Part shown: positions 53,584 through 63,776 of the stretch, piece by piece
Layout: every line of letters begins with the position of its first letter
How positions within the stretch are numbered: the stretch's first letter is position 1
Assembly (NCBI GenBank): GCA_023436205.1
Contig: JAEZKC010000106.1
Span: 124,001 to 188,000 of the forward strand
Direction of reading: 5' to 3'
Length of the DNA stretch: 64,000 bases
DNA from: Fibrobacterota bacterium
GTDB lineage: Bacteria; Fibrobacterota; Chitinivibrionia; Chitinivibrionales; Chitinispirillaceae
Notes under the pieces: model-generated
What the model saw: only the letters and a program-made list of their open reading frames with translations
Told to the model about the DNA's origin: nothing
The model's database searches: none
Position numbers and translations under genes: made by a program

Positions 53584-54885
53584 ATGGCAAAGGAAAGTAA
53601 AATTCCTGTTGTAAAGCTGGGAAGTCCTGAAAGCGAGAGAATTCTCAAGCTTATAAAGGCCGGTCGGGAAAAACGCAGTGATGAGGTGACCAGAGCCGTA
53701 TCCGAAGTATTGGAAAATGTTCATCGGAATGGAGACAAGTCTCTTTTTGATTATACACTTCGTTTTGATAAAGTAAAACTTACACCAGCTAAGGTTAGAG
53801 CATCTTCAGAAGAGATAAGCACAAAAGCAAAGCAGGCCTCTTCATCATTAAAAAGAGCAATTAGGGAAGCTGCGGAAAGAATAACTGCGTTTCATAAAAA
53901 TCAGGGGTTACGCAGTTTTAAGATTAAAACAGGTGAGGGAGTTCTTGAACAGTTAGTCAAGCCACTAGCCAGAGTAGGGGTATACATTCCCGGGGGACAT
54001 ACTGTATATCCCTCAAGTGTGCTTATGAATGTGATTCCTGCCAAACTGGCCGGCGTAAAGGAGATCGTGGCAGTTACTCCACCGCGTGATGAGCTTAATC
54101 CCGGGATTGCTTATGCCTTACAATACCTGAAAGTGGAAGAGGTTTATAGAATCGGCGGAGCTCAGGCGGTAGCGGCTTTAGCTTATGGAACCAAAAGTAT
54201 TCGTGCGGTTGATAAAATAGTTGGTCCCGGAAACTCTTTTGTGGCTACGGCAAAAAAGATGGTCTACGGAACAGTTGATATCGATTCGGTTGCCGGGCCC
54301 AGCGAAGTGGTTATTGTTGCTGATGATTCGGCGAATCCCACTCTGGTTGCGCTGGATCTTCTGGCCCAGGCAGAGCACGGATCCGGTGACGAAACGGCAG
54401 TCTGTATTGTAGAGAGCCAAAGAGTGGCAAACAAAATCGCTAAGGCGGTTCAGGAGCAGATTGAAAAATCTCCTGTCAAAGAAGTTCTGAATAGACTGCC
54501 AGCACATGCCATTAGCATATTTATTACCTCTTCCAGAAAAGAAAGCATGGCATTTTCCGACAGTATTGCCCCTGAACATCTGCAGATTATGACCTCGACT
54601 GCACAGAAGGATGTAAAGCTTGTGAACAATGCTTCAGCAATCTTTCTCGGTATGAACACACCAGTTGCGCTTGGTGATTACTTTATAGGGACGAATCATG
54701 TTTTGCCTACAGGCGGAGCCGCACGATTTGCATCACCACTGGGGGTTGAAAGTTTTCAGAAACGCATTTCAGTGGCGACTGCAACTGAGAAGGGAATTGG
54801 AATTGCTGCAAAGCAGGTTTCAGTATTCGCTCGTGCTGAAGCATTTGTACATCATGCGATGAGTGCTGAGCAGAGAGCCCGGTAA
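53584..54885 (+). CDS. hisD: Histidinol dehydrogenase
   Basis: 433 residues. Oxidises L-histidinol to histidine, the last step of synthesis. VGVYIPGGHTVYPSSVLMN, IVGPGNSFVATAKKMV, the zinc/active-site region LAQAEHGSGDE, and APEHLQIM with GGAARFASPLGV are all present. AAGGAG at 53571-53576. No other his gene adjoins, so it stands alone here. Confidence 0.96.
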   Translation: MAKESKIPVVKLGSPESERILKLIKAGREKRSDEVTRAVSEVLENVHRNGDKSLFDYTLRFDKVKLTPAKVRASSEEISTKAKQASSSLKRAIREAAERITAFHKNQGLRSFKIKTGEGVLEQLVKPLARVGVYIPGGHTVYPSSVLMNVIPAKLAGVKEIVAVTPPRDELNPGIAYALQYLKVEEVYRIGGAQAVAALAYGTKSIRAVDKIVGPGNSFVATAKKMVYGTVDIDSVAGPSEVVIVADDSANPTLVALDLLAQAEHGSGDETAVCIVESQRVANKIAKAVQEQIEKSPVKEVLNRLPAHAISIFITSSRKESMAFSDSIAPEHLQIMTSTAQKDVKLVNNASAIFLGMNTPVALGDYFIGTNHVLPTGGAARFASPLGVESFQKRISVATATEKGIGIAAKQVSVFARAEAFVHHAMSAEQRAR

Positions 54886-54888
54886 GGT

Positions 54889-55581
54889 TTAGCCGAATTT
54901 ACATGGAGGCCAGTTGATAGTGTGTATCTGCATGTACTCTGTAAATGATTCTTTGAATTCCTGAGACTGGAACAGTTTACCTCTTGAAGGCAGATCAAGG
55001 AAAGAGTAGAGTCTGCCTTTAAGCTGAAATTCCAGGAAGTAGGCATGAAGGTAGCCTCTGTCGGAAATCTGTTCTTTTGAAGGAGAGTAGAGCGGATCTC
55101 CAATGATTGGTGCGCCGATAGCCTTCAGGGCTACTCGCAACTGATGAGTTTTTCCCGTAAGTGGTTTAAGAATATATGTCCTAAGTCCCGGTCTCATCGA
55201 TTTGCTTAGAAAGAGAGTGATCGCCGGATTTGTAAAACTTCTTTTTAGAATCCAGGTTCCTCCCCGGCTTGGTTCCATATCTCCCGCTATAACGCCCTGT
55301 TTTTTTTGCGGCTTGTTTCCTGCAATGGCCACGTAACATTTCTCGACCTTTCGTTCAGAAAAAAGGCCGGCCAGCTCTCTTGCAGTTTCCTTATTGCGTG
55401 CAAGCACGATGACTCCGGAAGTCATTTTATCCAGACGGTGTACTGGATAAAGCGTTTCAATTTGGAGGTCACTTTTAATCTTTTGAAGTAATCCGACATC
55501 CTCCTCGTCTTTGTGAAAAGGCACATCCTCAAATTTACTAATAACCAGAAAATCGGGTTCTTGGGCAATCAGATTAAACAT
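54889..55581 (-). CDS. RluA-family pseudouridine synthase
   Basis: 230 residues. Catalytic motif YPVHRLDKMTSGVIVLAR with the Asp of HRLD; second half LKPLTGKTHQLRVALKAIGA is the other RluA signature. No S4 domain, so like TruC/RluA-short forms that modify tRNA or rRNA uridines; the exact site cannot be assigned. Tail-to-tail with hisD, 3 bases apart. Confidence 0.9.
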   Translation of the reverse strand: MFNLIAQEPDFLVISKFEDVPFHKDEEDVGLLQKIKSDLQIETLYPVHRLDKMTSGVIVLARNKETARELAGLFSERKVEKCYVAIAGNKPQKKQGVIAGDMEPSRGGTWILKRSFTNPAITLFLSKSMRPGLRTYILKPLTGKTHQLRVALKAIGAPIIGDPLYSPSKEQISDRGYLHAYFLEFQLKGRLYSFLDLPSRGKLFQSQEFKESFTEYMQIHTINWPPCKFG

Positions 55582-55678
55582 AGTCGTAAAATACTAAAGG
55601 GTAAGGATATTGATGTATTCAGGGAAAAAGTGAGATTCATCAATGTATTTTCAAGATCTTTCAAAAGGAGTTTGGCTC

Positions 55679-56200
55679 TTGATTGAATTTATTGTGGACA
55701 GGGAAATTTATGAAAAGGTAATTCTGGAGCGAGTGTTTCAGGCCAATTCTTTTTTATGGTTGGCCACATCCGATTTGAAGGATCTTCATATTCAAAAAGG
55801 CAAGAGAGTAGTACCGTTTTTGGAATTGATCTCGGAGTTATGTAAAAAAGGTGTATCGGTAAGGTTGATTCATGCCAAGGAACCGGGTCCCGCTTTCAGA
55901 ACAGATTTTGATCGATATCCGGCTCTTATTGATGGGTTGGAGAGATTGCTTTGTCCTCGGGTGCATTTCAAATCCATAGTGGTTGATGGGGAATATGCCT
56001 ATTGTGGAAGCGCCAACTTAACTGGAGCCGGTGTGGGGGCTAAATCATCAAAAAAGCGAAATTTTGAGAACGGAATAGTTACGGACGAAAGGAAACTAAT
56101 CTCATCGGTGATGGATCAGTTTGATAAGGTGTGGATGGGTTATTTCTGTGAGGATTGCGGGAGGACTGCGTTTTGTGCCGACCGGAAAATTATGACCTAA
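55679..56200 (+). CDS. Single-HKD phospholipase D-like protein
   Basis: 173 residues. One HKD motif, VHFKSIVVDGEYAYCGSANL (HxK, Asp, GSxN), so it would need to dimerise for a full active site, like small PLD nucleases. The C-terminus has CEDCGRTAFC, a possible zinc knuckle. Start: TTG 55679 is eight bases after AAAGGAG; the ATG at 55643 lacks an SD and would add 12 residues. Followed by uvrA in the same direction. Confidence 0.75.
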   Translation: MIEFIVDREIYEKVILERVFQANSFLWLATSDLKDLHIQKGKRVVPFLELISELCKKGVSVRLIHAKEPGPAFRTDFDRYPALIDGLERLLCPRVHFKSIVVDGEYAYCGSANLTGAGVGAKSSKKRNFENGIVTDERKLISSVMDQFDKVWMGYFCEDCGRTAFCADRKIMT

Positions 56201-56310
56201 GTCCTTGATTTGGAGCGTTTAATTCAAAAATCGATCACCCCTTTCGGGCACTCTTGATCGTAATAGGGTATAGAGTAGAAGTATAAAAATTACTGGTCAG
56301 AAGAGAGAAG

Positions 56311-59300
56311 ATGAAGAAAGACGGAAAAGCTGTTACGGAAGGTTGCATTGCAATTGAGGGAGCCCGGCAGAATAATCTAAAGAATATATCATTGAAGCTG
56401 CCGCTAAATAAACTGGTGGTCATTACAGGGGTGAGCGGCTCAGGAAAATCTTCCCTGGCGTTTGACACTATCTATGCTGAAGGGCAGCGAAGGTATGTGG
56501 AAACGTTCTCCTCCTATGCCCGCCAGTTTCTGGAGCGAATGGATAAGCCACAGGTGGAGTATATAGAAGGTATTCCTCCATCCATTGCGATTGATCAGAC
56601 AAATCCAGTTCGTACATCCCGGTCCACTGTGGGGACGATGACAGAACTTAATGATCATCTTAAACTTTTGTTTTCAAGGTGTGCTGAACTCTATTGCCGA
56701 AAATGCGCTAAGCCGGTCAGGGAGGAAAGTGCTGATTCAATCTGTGAGACGCTGATAAATGATGAAGCACACAAGGGTGCTGCGGCCTTGATAGTTTTCA
56801 GAGTGAACCGTCCTGCAAATTTTTCCGAGCAGGAGATCTTGGATATTCTGCAATCAAGAGGGTATACAAGGGTTTACAGAAAAGAAGAGTCTTATGTTGA
56901 GATGATTCAGGACCGTCTTGTAATCACCGAAGATAATCGGGAACGGTTGACTGAAGATATCGAGCAGGCTCTTTCTGCCGGAAGTGGTAAAGTATCCGTC
57001 TACAGAACAGACTCGGCAGGTGAAATTGTTTCAGCCTCTCATTTTTCATCCGGGCTGCATTGTGCCGATTGTGATATTCATTATAGTGAGGCATCCCCCA
57101 GTCATTTTTCTTTCAATTCTCCCCTCGGTGCGTGTGAAAAGTGCCGCGGTTTCGGCCGAGTGATTGGGGTGGATTATTCTTTGGTTATACCGGATCAGAA
57201 TAAGAGTTTATCGCAGGGGGCAGTTAAACCATGGCAGACGGAAAGTTACAGGGAATGTCAGCAGGAGATGGAGCAGTTCGCCAGAAAGAGGAAAATTCCG
57301 CTTGACAAACCATGGAACAAGCTAACTCCCGCTCAGCAGGAATGGGTCATAGAGGGTGAAGGGCGCTGGGAGGATGGTAAGTGGTACGGGATAAAGAGGT
57401 TTTTTGAATGGCTGGAATCAAAAAGCTATAAAATGCATATCAGAGTGCTTTTGTCCAGATACAGAACCTATCAGATCTGTCCGGATTGTTCCGGAGCCCG
57501 TTTGAAGCCCGATTCTCTTTTGTGGAGAATCGGTTCGTATTCGATTCATGATTTGATGCAGCTTCCAGTGAGTGAATGCCTGAAATTTTTTGAGGATCAT
57601 TTCAGGGGAATTTCAGATGAGGCAGCTGAACTGGTTGTAAACGAAGTAAAAAGTCGTCTATGTTATCTGGTTGAAGTCGGTCTGGGGTATCTCACATTGG
57701 ATCGCCAATCGAGAACTCTCAGCGGTGGAGAGGTGCAGAGAATAAACCTCACCACGGCACTGGGAACCTGTCTAGTCAATACATTATTTGTGTTGGATGA
57801 GCCCAGTATCGGTTTACATCCTAGAGATATCGGAAGACTTATAAAAGTGCTCCGTCGTTTGCGGGATGCAGGGAACAGTCTGGTGGTGGTGGAGCATGAT
57901 CCTGATGTAATCATGGCTGCCGATTATGTGGTGGATATGGGCCCCGGGCCCGGTGAGCAGGGTGGAGAGATCGTGTTCAAGGGTCCCCTGGAAAGGATGC
58001 TTCAGGACAGCCGGTCACCTACCGCCCCTTACCTGAGCGGGGAACGCAGTGTTTTAAGTAATCTTTCTGGTAAAAAAGTGTCTGAAAATGCAAAGAAGCT
58101 GGTGGTAGTCGGTGCTGAGGAGCATAATTTAAAGAATATCACCGTTGCTTTACCTTTAGAACATCTTGTTTGTATAACTGGAGTAAGCGGATCAGGAAAA
58201 AGCACACTTGTGCAGGATATTCTGTATAACGGAATCTGTGCATTGAAAGCTAAACCGGTGGAGCAGCCTGGAAAGCATCAGACGATTCAGGGGCATGATC
58301 ATATAAGCGAAGTGATGCTGGTCGATCAGACGCCTATAGGGAAAACCACAAGGTCTAATCCTGCAAGTTATGTGGGGGCTCTGGATCCAATAAGAAAACT
58401 TTTTGCGGACCAGTCTCTTTCGCGTGAAAGAGGTTATACTGCTGGCACATTCAGTTTCAATTCAGGAAATGGACGCTGTCCGACCTGTGGAGGGAACGGT
58501 TTTGAACATGTGGAGATGCAGTTTCTCAGTGATGTATACATACGTTGCGCTGATTGTGATGGAAAAAGGTTCAGGTCCGAAGTACTTGAAGTCAAGGTAA
58601 GTGGAAGAGGGGATAAGAAGTGTTCCTTCTCTGAGGTACTGGATCTGACAGTTCAGGAGGCATGTGATTTTTTCGAATCCAGGTCAGTGATCTTAAAAAA
58701 GCTGCAGGCATTGATTGAAGTTGGTCTTGCTTATATAAAACTGGGGCAGCCGGTGCCGACATTGAGTGGTGGAGAAGCTCAGCGGTTGAAACTGGCGGGT
58801 CATCTGACGGAGTGCTCCGGATCTCAACCCTCTAAAGGAACCTTGTTTTTATTTGACGAACCCACTACCGGTTTACATTTCAAAGACATATCGGTTCTCT
58901 TGAAGGCATTTAGAAAACTGGTGGATTTCGGGCACAGTGTTGTTATTATAGAGCACAATATCGATTGTATCAGGGCATCTGACTGGATAGTGGACCTTGG
59001 TCCGGAAGGCGGAGAAAAGGGCGGGTTTGTGGTATGCGAAGGTACTCCGGAATTGATTGAGAGGTGTGGAGAAAGTCATACCGGAAAAGCATTACGGGAG
59101 TTGCATACTCAAAAAAATGCGGGTGTCTGCTCCGTGGCTCACCCTTTGGCAAATTATTCAAATGATATTACTATTAGAAACGCTCGGGAACATAACTTGA
59201 AAAATGTCAGTTTGGACATTCCCAGATCAGCCTTTACAGTGATTACAGGAGTAAGTGGAAGCGGAAAGAGTACAGTGGCTTTTGATATTCTTTTTGCAGA

Positions 59301-61776
59301 GGGGCAGCGCAGGTATTTGGAATCGCTCAATGCGTATGCTCGTCAGTTCGTACAGCCGGTGTCCCGCCCCGATGTGGATTCCATTACAGGAGTTCCTCCC
59401 ACAGTGGCAATCGAGCAGCGTACAAGTCGCGGGGGAAGAAAGAGTACCGTTGCCACAGTTACGGAAGTTTACCACTACCTGAGATTGCTTTTTGTCAAAC
59501 TCGGAATTCAGCATTGTCCTCAATGTGGAATCCCGATAGAAAGTCAATCATTTGATTCCATAGTCGCATCGATTATGAAAAATTTCAAAGGCAAAGAGGT
59601 GGAAATAGTTGCCCCAATGGTAACTGCCCGAAAGGGAATTTACAAAGACTTAGCGGCTTGGGCATCACAGAAAGGGTACTCAAGACTGATTGTGGACGGC
59701 AAAGATACACCTGTTAGTCCCTGGCCGAAACTTGACAGGTACAAGGAACATACGATAGAATTACCAATTGGTAAATTTAAAATCAGTGCTTCCAGTGAGC
59801 ATGGTTTGAGAAGCTGTCTTGAAACTGCACTGGAGCATGGTGGTGGTACTGTCAGGGTTCTGGGGGGATCAGGAGAGAAGCTTTATTCCACACAGAGAAC
59901 TTGCCCCGGCTGTTCCCGTTCCTTTCCGGAGCTTGACCCGCGCATGTTTTCCTTTAATTCTAAACATGGATGGTGCCCGGATTGTTACGGGACCGGGATG
60001 GAGCTTAGTGGCTTTGATGAAAACCAGACCGGTGAAGAGATCTGGTGGAATGACTGGTGGGATGGAACCGAGCGGGAGTGCTCCAGTTGCAAAGGCAAAA
60101 GGCTGAATGCCGAAGTGTTGTCAGTTTTGTTGAGAGGTCAGTCAATTTCAGATTGTACGGAGTGGACTGTGGAGCAGGCGGTTCTGGAAATATCCAAAAT
60201 TAAATGGAGTCAGCGGGAAGAACAGATTGCAAAAGATATCATTGCTGAATTGAATTCCAGGCTGTACTTTCTGAAGCAGGTTGGTCTTGGGTATTTATCT
60301 CTTGACAGAGCGGCACCAACTTTGAGTGGTGGGGAAGCTCAGCGTATTCGGCTTGCTTCACAGCTTGGTTCCAATTTGAAGGGTGTATGTTATATTCTTG
60401 ACGAACCAACAATAGGGCTTCATCCCAGAGACAATGACATGCTTCTTAACACGCTTTTTGCACTCAAGGAGAAAGGGAACACTGTGGTAGTAGTGGAGCA
60501 TGATGAGGAGACCATTCGAAGAGCAGAACATATTATCGATTTGGGGCCAGGCGGCGGAGTAAGAGGAGGTAATGTTCTGGTAAAGGGTTCCCTTGAGGAT
60601 CTTTCGAAGTGTCCTGAATCAGTGACGGGGAAATTTCTTCGTAAACCACTCGAACATAGTCCCCAAAATATTCGGCAGCATCCGGGGAAAGATGAGTGTC
60701 TGGAGGTCAGTGGAGTTTGTCTGCACAATCTGAAGAATTTGAAAGTGTCTATTCCGCTTGGAAGAGTGGTTTGTATCACCGGCGTGAGTGGCAGTGGTAA
60801 AAGCACACTTGTCCGTGACGTGATATATGAAAACATGAAGGTGCTCTGTTCTAACGAAGGGAAAAAACGAAGAGACAGAATGCACTATAGCGGGTGCAAA
60901 ATGATAAGCGGATTTGAAAAAATTGACAGAGTTCTGGAGGTGGATCAGAGGCCTATTGGGAAAACGCCGCGTTCCTGTCCTGCAACGTATGTGGGTTTTT
61001 GGGATGACATCCGCAAGTTGTTCGCCAAGACTTCAGAGGCGGCAATTAAAGGCTTTTCTCCAAGTCGTTTTTCTTTTAATGTGGCTGGCGGGCGATGTGA
61101 AGCCTGCGAGGGTCAGGGCATGCGAAAGGTGGAAATGAGTTTTCTTCCTGATGTGCTGGTCCCATGTGAAGTTTGCAACGGGTCACGATTTAATCAGGAA
61201 ACACTTTCGGTGCTTTTTAAAGATAAGTCAATTGGAGAAGTACTGAATATGAGTGTTGACGAGGCTCTTGAGTTTTTCTCATTTCATAAATCCATTCATG
61301 CAGATTTGCAGTTATTGCATGATGTGGGGTTGGGCTATTTATCACTCGGTCAACAGAGTCCTGCTTTAAGTGGAGGAGAGGCTCAGCGGATAAAGTTGGT
61401 GAGTGAATTGGGAAGATCAGGGCAGAAACGGACCAGAGGGGAACCCCAATATATTCGTACTTTGTATGTTTTGGATGAACCCACTATAGGGTTGCATATT
61501 GCCGATGTGGAGATGCTGATTAAAGTTCTGCACCGACTTGTGGATGCCGGAAATACTGTTTTGGTTATTGAGCATGATCCAGATGTGGTTGCAGAAGCTG
61601 ACTGGGTGATAGATTTGGGGCCCGAGGGTGGCCAGCAAGGAGGCGAAGTTGTGGCTGAAGGGACACCCTGGCATTTAATTGAGGAGAAGGAAACCGAATC
61701 TCACACAGCGAAATATCTCAAGGAATTTTTACAAAAACGTGTTGGTGTAGGCAAGAGCCGAAAGAAGAGAAAGTGA
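56311..61776 (+). CDS. uvrA: Tandem-duplicated excinuclease ABC subunit A (double UvrA)
   Basis: 1821 residues, about twice the usual 940. Two UvrA units are fused end to end, giving four ABC cassettes: Walker A (GVSGSGKS type) at residues 40, 624, 980 and 1491; signatures LSGGE at 471, 819, 1339 and 1687. The zinc-finger Cys pairs are kept (CPTCGGNG...CADCDGKR; CEACEGQG...CEVCNGSR). The first unit has YVETFSSYARQFLERMDKP, the second YLESLNAYARQFVQPVSRP, so they are diverged copies. UvrA finds DNA damage as a dimer; a fused form acts as a built-in dimer, as in Chlamydia. The start ATG 56311 is preceded by AGAAGAG-like purines. Confidence 0.93.
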   Translation: MKKDGKAVTEGCIAIEGARQNNLKNISLKLPLNKLVVITGVSGSGKSSLAFDTIYAEGQRRYVETFSSYARQFLERMDKPQVEYIEGIPPSIAIDQTNPVRTSRSTVGTMTELNDHLKLLFSRCAELYCRKCAKPVREESADSICETLINDEAHKGAAALIVFRVNRPANFSEQEILDILQSRGYTRVYRKEESYVEMIQDRLVITEDNRERLTEDIEQALSAGSGKVSVYRTDSAGEIVSASHFSSGLHCADCDIHYSEASPSHFSFNSPLGACEKCRGFGRVIGVDYSLVIPDQNKSLSQGAVKPWQTESYRECQQEMEQFARKRKIPLDKPWNKLTPAQQEWVIEGEGRWEDGKWYGIKRFFEWLESKSYKMHIRVLLSRYRTYQICPDCSGARLKPDSLLWRIGSYSIHDLMQLPVSECLKFFEDHFRGISDEAAELVVNEVKSRLCYLVEVGLGYLTLDRQSRTLSGGEVQRINLTTALGTCLVNTLFVLDEPSIGLHPRDIGRLIKVLRRLRDAGNSLVVVEHDPDVIMAADYVVDMGPGPGEQGGEIVFKGPLERMLQDSRSPTAPYLSGERSVLSNLSGKKVSENAKKLVVVGAEEHNLKNITVALPLEHLVCITGVSGSGKSTLVQDILYNGICALKAKPVEQPGKHQTIQGHDHISEVMLVDQTPIGKTTRSNPASYVGALDPIRKLFADQSLSRERGYTAGTFSFNSGNGRCPTCGGNGFEHVEMQFLSDVYIRCADCDGKRFRSEVLEVKVSGRGDKKCSFSEVLDLTVQEACDFFESRSVILKKLQALIEVGLAYIKLGQPVPTLSGGEAQRLKLAGHLTECSGSQPSKGTLFLFDEPTTGLHFKDISVLLKAFRKLVDFGHSVVIIEHNIDCIRASDWIVDLGPEGGEKGGFVVCEGTPELIERCGESHTGKALRELHTQKNAGVCSVAHPLANYSNDITIRNAREHNLKNVSLDIPRSAFTVITGVSGSGKSTVAFDILFAEGQRRYLESLNAYARQFVQPVSRPDVDSITGVPPTVAIEQRTSRGGRKSTVATVTEVYHYLRLLFVKLGIQHCPQCGIPIESQSFDSIVASIMKNFKGKEVEIVAPMVTARKGIYKDLAAWASQKGYSRLIVDGKDTPVSPWPKLDRYKEHTIELPIGKFKISASSEHGLRSCLETALEHGGGTVRVLGGSGEKLYSTQRTCPGCSRSFPELDPRMFSFNSKHGWCPDCYGTGMELSGFDENQTGEEIWWNDWWDGTERECSSCKGKRLNAEVLSVLLRGQSISDCTEWTVEQAVLEISKIKWSQREEQIAKDIIAELNSRLYFLKQVGLGYLSLDRAAPTLSGGEAQRIRLASQLGSNLKGVCYILDEPTIGLHPRDNDMLLNTLFALKEKGNTVVVVEHDEETIRRAEHIIDLGPGGGVRGGNVLVKGSLEDLSKCPESVTGKFLRKPLEHSPQNIRQHPGKDECLEVSGVCLHNLKNLKVSIPLGRVVCITGVSGSGKSTLVRDVIYENMKVLCSNEGKKRRDRMHYSGCKMISGFEKIDRVLEVDQRPIGKTPRSCPATYVGFWDDIRKLFAKTSEAAIKGFSPSRFSFNVAGGRCEACEGQGMRKVEMSFLPDVLVPCEVCNGSRFNQETLSVLFKDKSIGEVLNMSVDEALEFFSFHKSIHADLQLLHDVGLGYLSLGQQSPALSGGEAQRIKLVSELGRSGQKRTRGEPQYIRTLYVLDEPTIGLHIADVEMLIKVLHRLVDAGNTVLVIEHDPDVVAEADWVIDLGPEGGQQGGEVVAEGTPWHLIEEKETESHTAKYLKEFLQKRVGVGKSRKKRK

Positions 61777-61786
61777 CAGATGATTT

Positions 61787-62149
61787 GTGAATAGAAAGGT
61801 AATTGTGGCGAGTTACGCAATGTACATTCATGCCATATTGGCAAAGGTGCGTCTTGAGAGTGAAGGAATCAGCGTGATATTGGAGAATGAGAATACGGTT
61901 CTTGCTAACCCGCTATATAGCTATGCGCTGGGTGGAGTGGTATTAAGAGTGGCTGAGGATGATTTGGAGAGGTCAAAGGAGATTATCTCGAAAATGCATT
62001 ACGAGGAGGTAGACGAAAAGCCGAGTTTCTGTCCTAGATGCGATTGTGAAGAGATTGATAGTAGCAGTAGAACGATTCTTGGATTTAAGGGTCACTCTTC
62101 ATTCAAGTGCAGAGATTGCGGACATGAATGGATACCGTTTAAATTTTAA
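61787..62149 (+). CDS. DUF2007-like protein with zinc ribbon
   Basis: 120 residues. The N-terminus KVIVASYAMYIHAILAKVRL, then ESEGISVILENENT with ALGGVVLRVAEDDLERSKEI, is the DUF2007 small alpha/beta fold (signal-transduction-like, role unknown). The C-terminus has a C4 zinc ribbon (FCPRCDCEEI and FKCRDCGHEW). Start: GTG 61787 keeps the first strand; GTG 61805 has the better SD (AGAAAGG) but loses it. Ten bases after uvrA, probably cotranscribed. Confidence 0.75.
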   Translation: MNRKVIVASYAMYIHAILAKVRLESEGISVILENENTVLANPLYSYALGGVVLRVAEDDLERSKEIISKMHYEEVDEKPSFCPRCDCEEIDSSSRTILGFKGHSSFKCRDCGHEWIPFKF

Positions 62150-62266
62150 GAGTTAAATATTGTTTGCTCTTAGCTTATCATAATTAATAAGCAATCTCCT
62201 CAGCGGCATATATTTTGACCACAAGCAATCTTGCAGATCTAAGGAATTTCATTGTAGAAATCAAAT

Positions 62267-63520
62267 ATGAAAAGCGCTATCAAAGTTCGCCTCAGTATTC
62301 TCATGTTTCTTCAGTTTTTTGTGGCAGGATCAACTCTTCCGATCATGAGTTTGTATCTGAAGGATAATCTGAAGTTTTCCGGATCTCAAATCGGGTTGAT
62401 TATTGGATTATCGGCCGTCAGTTCAATTGTTTCCCCGGTGATCATGACATTTGTGGCGGACAGGCTGATTTCTTCAGAACGGCTGCTCAGTTTGCTTCAT
62501 TTACTGGGAGCAGGATGTATGCTGGCGTTTTCGTACCAGAGCAGTTTTTATCCGGTGATGATTTTTTATTTTATCTATACTCTACTGACGCTGCCATCAA
62601 GCTCTTTGATTAATGCAATCACATTTCATCACTCCCCTGCCGATCGGCAGAAATTTGGCAATATTAGGGTATGGGGGACTGTTGGCTGGATAGCGGTGGC
62701 TTGGTTTTTCAGTTTTGGGATTCTCCATGGAAAAGTACCTGCAGAAGCTCCAAGCCGACTTCCTTTACTCTTAAAAATTTCAGCCTTGACATCTTTATTA
62801 TTGTCAATCTATGCATTAAGTATGCCTGTCAAGCAGAAAGCAGGAAAAGGAGAAGTCGTACGGAGTTTGTTTCCTGTAGATTCTTTTAAGATCATGCTTA
62901 ACCCGCAAGTGATAATGCTTTCGATAATAGTAATGTTTATTACATTCATTGATAAATTTTACTCCGTAGGTACTGCTCCATTTTTGCGTCAAATGGGATT
63001 CAGTGAAAAAAGTATACTGCCGGCCATGAGTCTGGGCCAAATTCCTGAAATATTTGCCATGGGATTATTAGGTTTTCTCATAAGTCGCTGGGGGATGAAA
63101 AAGGTTCTGGTAATGGGAATGGTGCTGGAAATATTTAGATTTGCCACCTGTGCTTTTGGTAAGAGTGATATGCTGATCTATTCCAGTTTGAGTGTACATG
63201 GGCTGGCATATACATTTGTGTTTATCACTTCATTCATTTGTCTGGATGGTTACTGCGATAATAAAGAGCGTACCGGAGTCCATCAGCTTTTTTCAGTACT
63301 GACTGCTGGAGTGGGAGGATTTTTGGGGAGTTTCAGTGCAGGGAGGATAGCAGATATTTTCAGTGAAAATGGAGTGGTGGATTATAAGCATTACTGGAGT
63401 ATTCCGCTGGTGTTTTCGATAGTGATACTTGGGGCATTGATGGTTTTTATAAGAGAGAGCTCTGTGGGGGCGAGAGTGACACCGGAGCCGGCTGCGGCCC
63501 GGGGAGTGGGGACGGACTAA
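62267..63520 (+). CDS. MFS transporter (nucleoside:H+ symporter-like)
   Basis: 417 residues, about 12 membrane spans. SGSQIGLIIGLSAVSSIVSP after span 1 and RLISSERLLSLLHLLGAG; RVWGTVGWI fits the Nuc_H_symport/MFS_1-like branch. Substrate is unproven. The last about 14 residues (TPEPAAARGVGTD) are GC-rich and unlike the rest; they overlap the first copy of a 12-bp direct repeat. Confidence 0.82.
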   Translation: MKSAIKVRLSILMFLQFFVAGSTLPIMSLYLKDNLKFSGSQIGLIIGLSAVSSIVSPVIMTFVADRLISSERLLSLLHLLGAGCMLAFSYQSSFYPVMIFYFIYTLLTLPSSSLINAITFHHSPADRQKFGNIRVWGTVGWIAVAWFFSFGILHGKVPAEAPSRLPLLLKISALTSLLLSIYALSMPVKQKAGKGEVVRSLFPVDSFKIMLNPQVIMLSIIVMFITFIDKFYSVGTAPFLRQMGFSEKSILPAMSLGQIPEIFAMGLLGFLISRWGMKKVLVMGMVLEIFRFATCAFGKSDMLIYSSLSVHGLAYTFVFITSFICLDGYCDNKERTGVHQLFSVLTAGVGGFLGSFSAGRIADIFSENGVVDYKHYWSIPLVFSIVILGALMVFIRESSVGARVTPEPAAARGVGTD

Positions 63521-63551
63521 TTATTCCAGCTATGGCTAGGGACGGACTAAC
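63509..63551. repeat. 12-bp direct repeat GGGACGGACTAA
   Basis: Copies at 63509-63520 and 63540-63551, 19 bases apart, the first ending exactly on the MFS stop codon. The context (GC-rich tail, then a Y1 transposase gene) is suggestive of a mobile-element scar, but no target-site or hairpin structure confirms it. Confidence 0.6.
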
Positions 63552-63776
63552 TTAATTTGTACTGTTGGTAGGATTGCTTTCTCAACCACATCTATATCTT
63601 CTAATATTCAATCTAAATACACTCACAAATTCTCAATTCTGGAAAATATTATCGAAATTAGCACGAGCAGAGGCAAAGAATCTACATACTAGTCATAAAT
63701 ATCCCTAAAAACATTCGGCAGATTACTTGCTTCATTTTTAGAGTTCTATTTCTCCAAAACCCAATCGGAGAATTTT

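Noticed and set aside
62171..62190. GCTTAT-N8-ATAAGC hairpin after the DUF2007-like gene
   Set aside because: Only 6 AT-rich base pairs and no T run; too weak to call a terminator.
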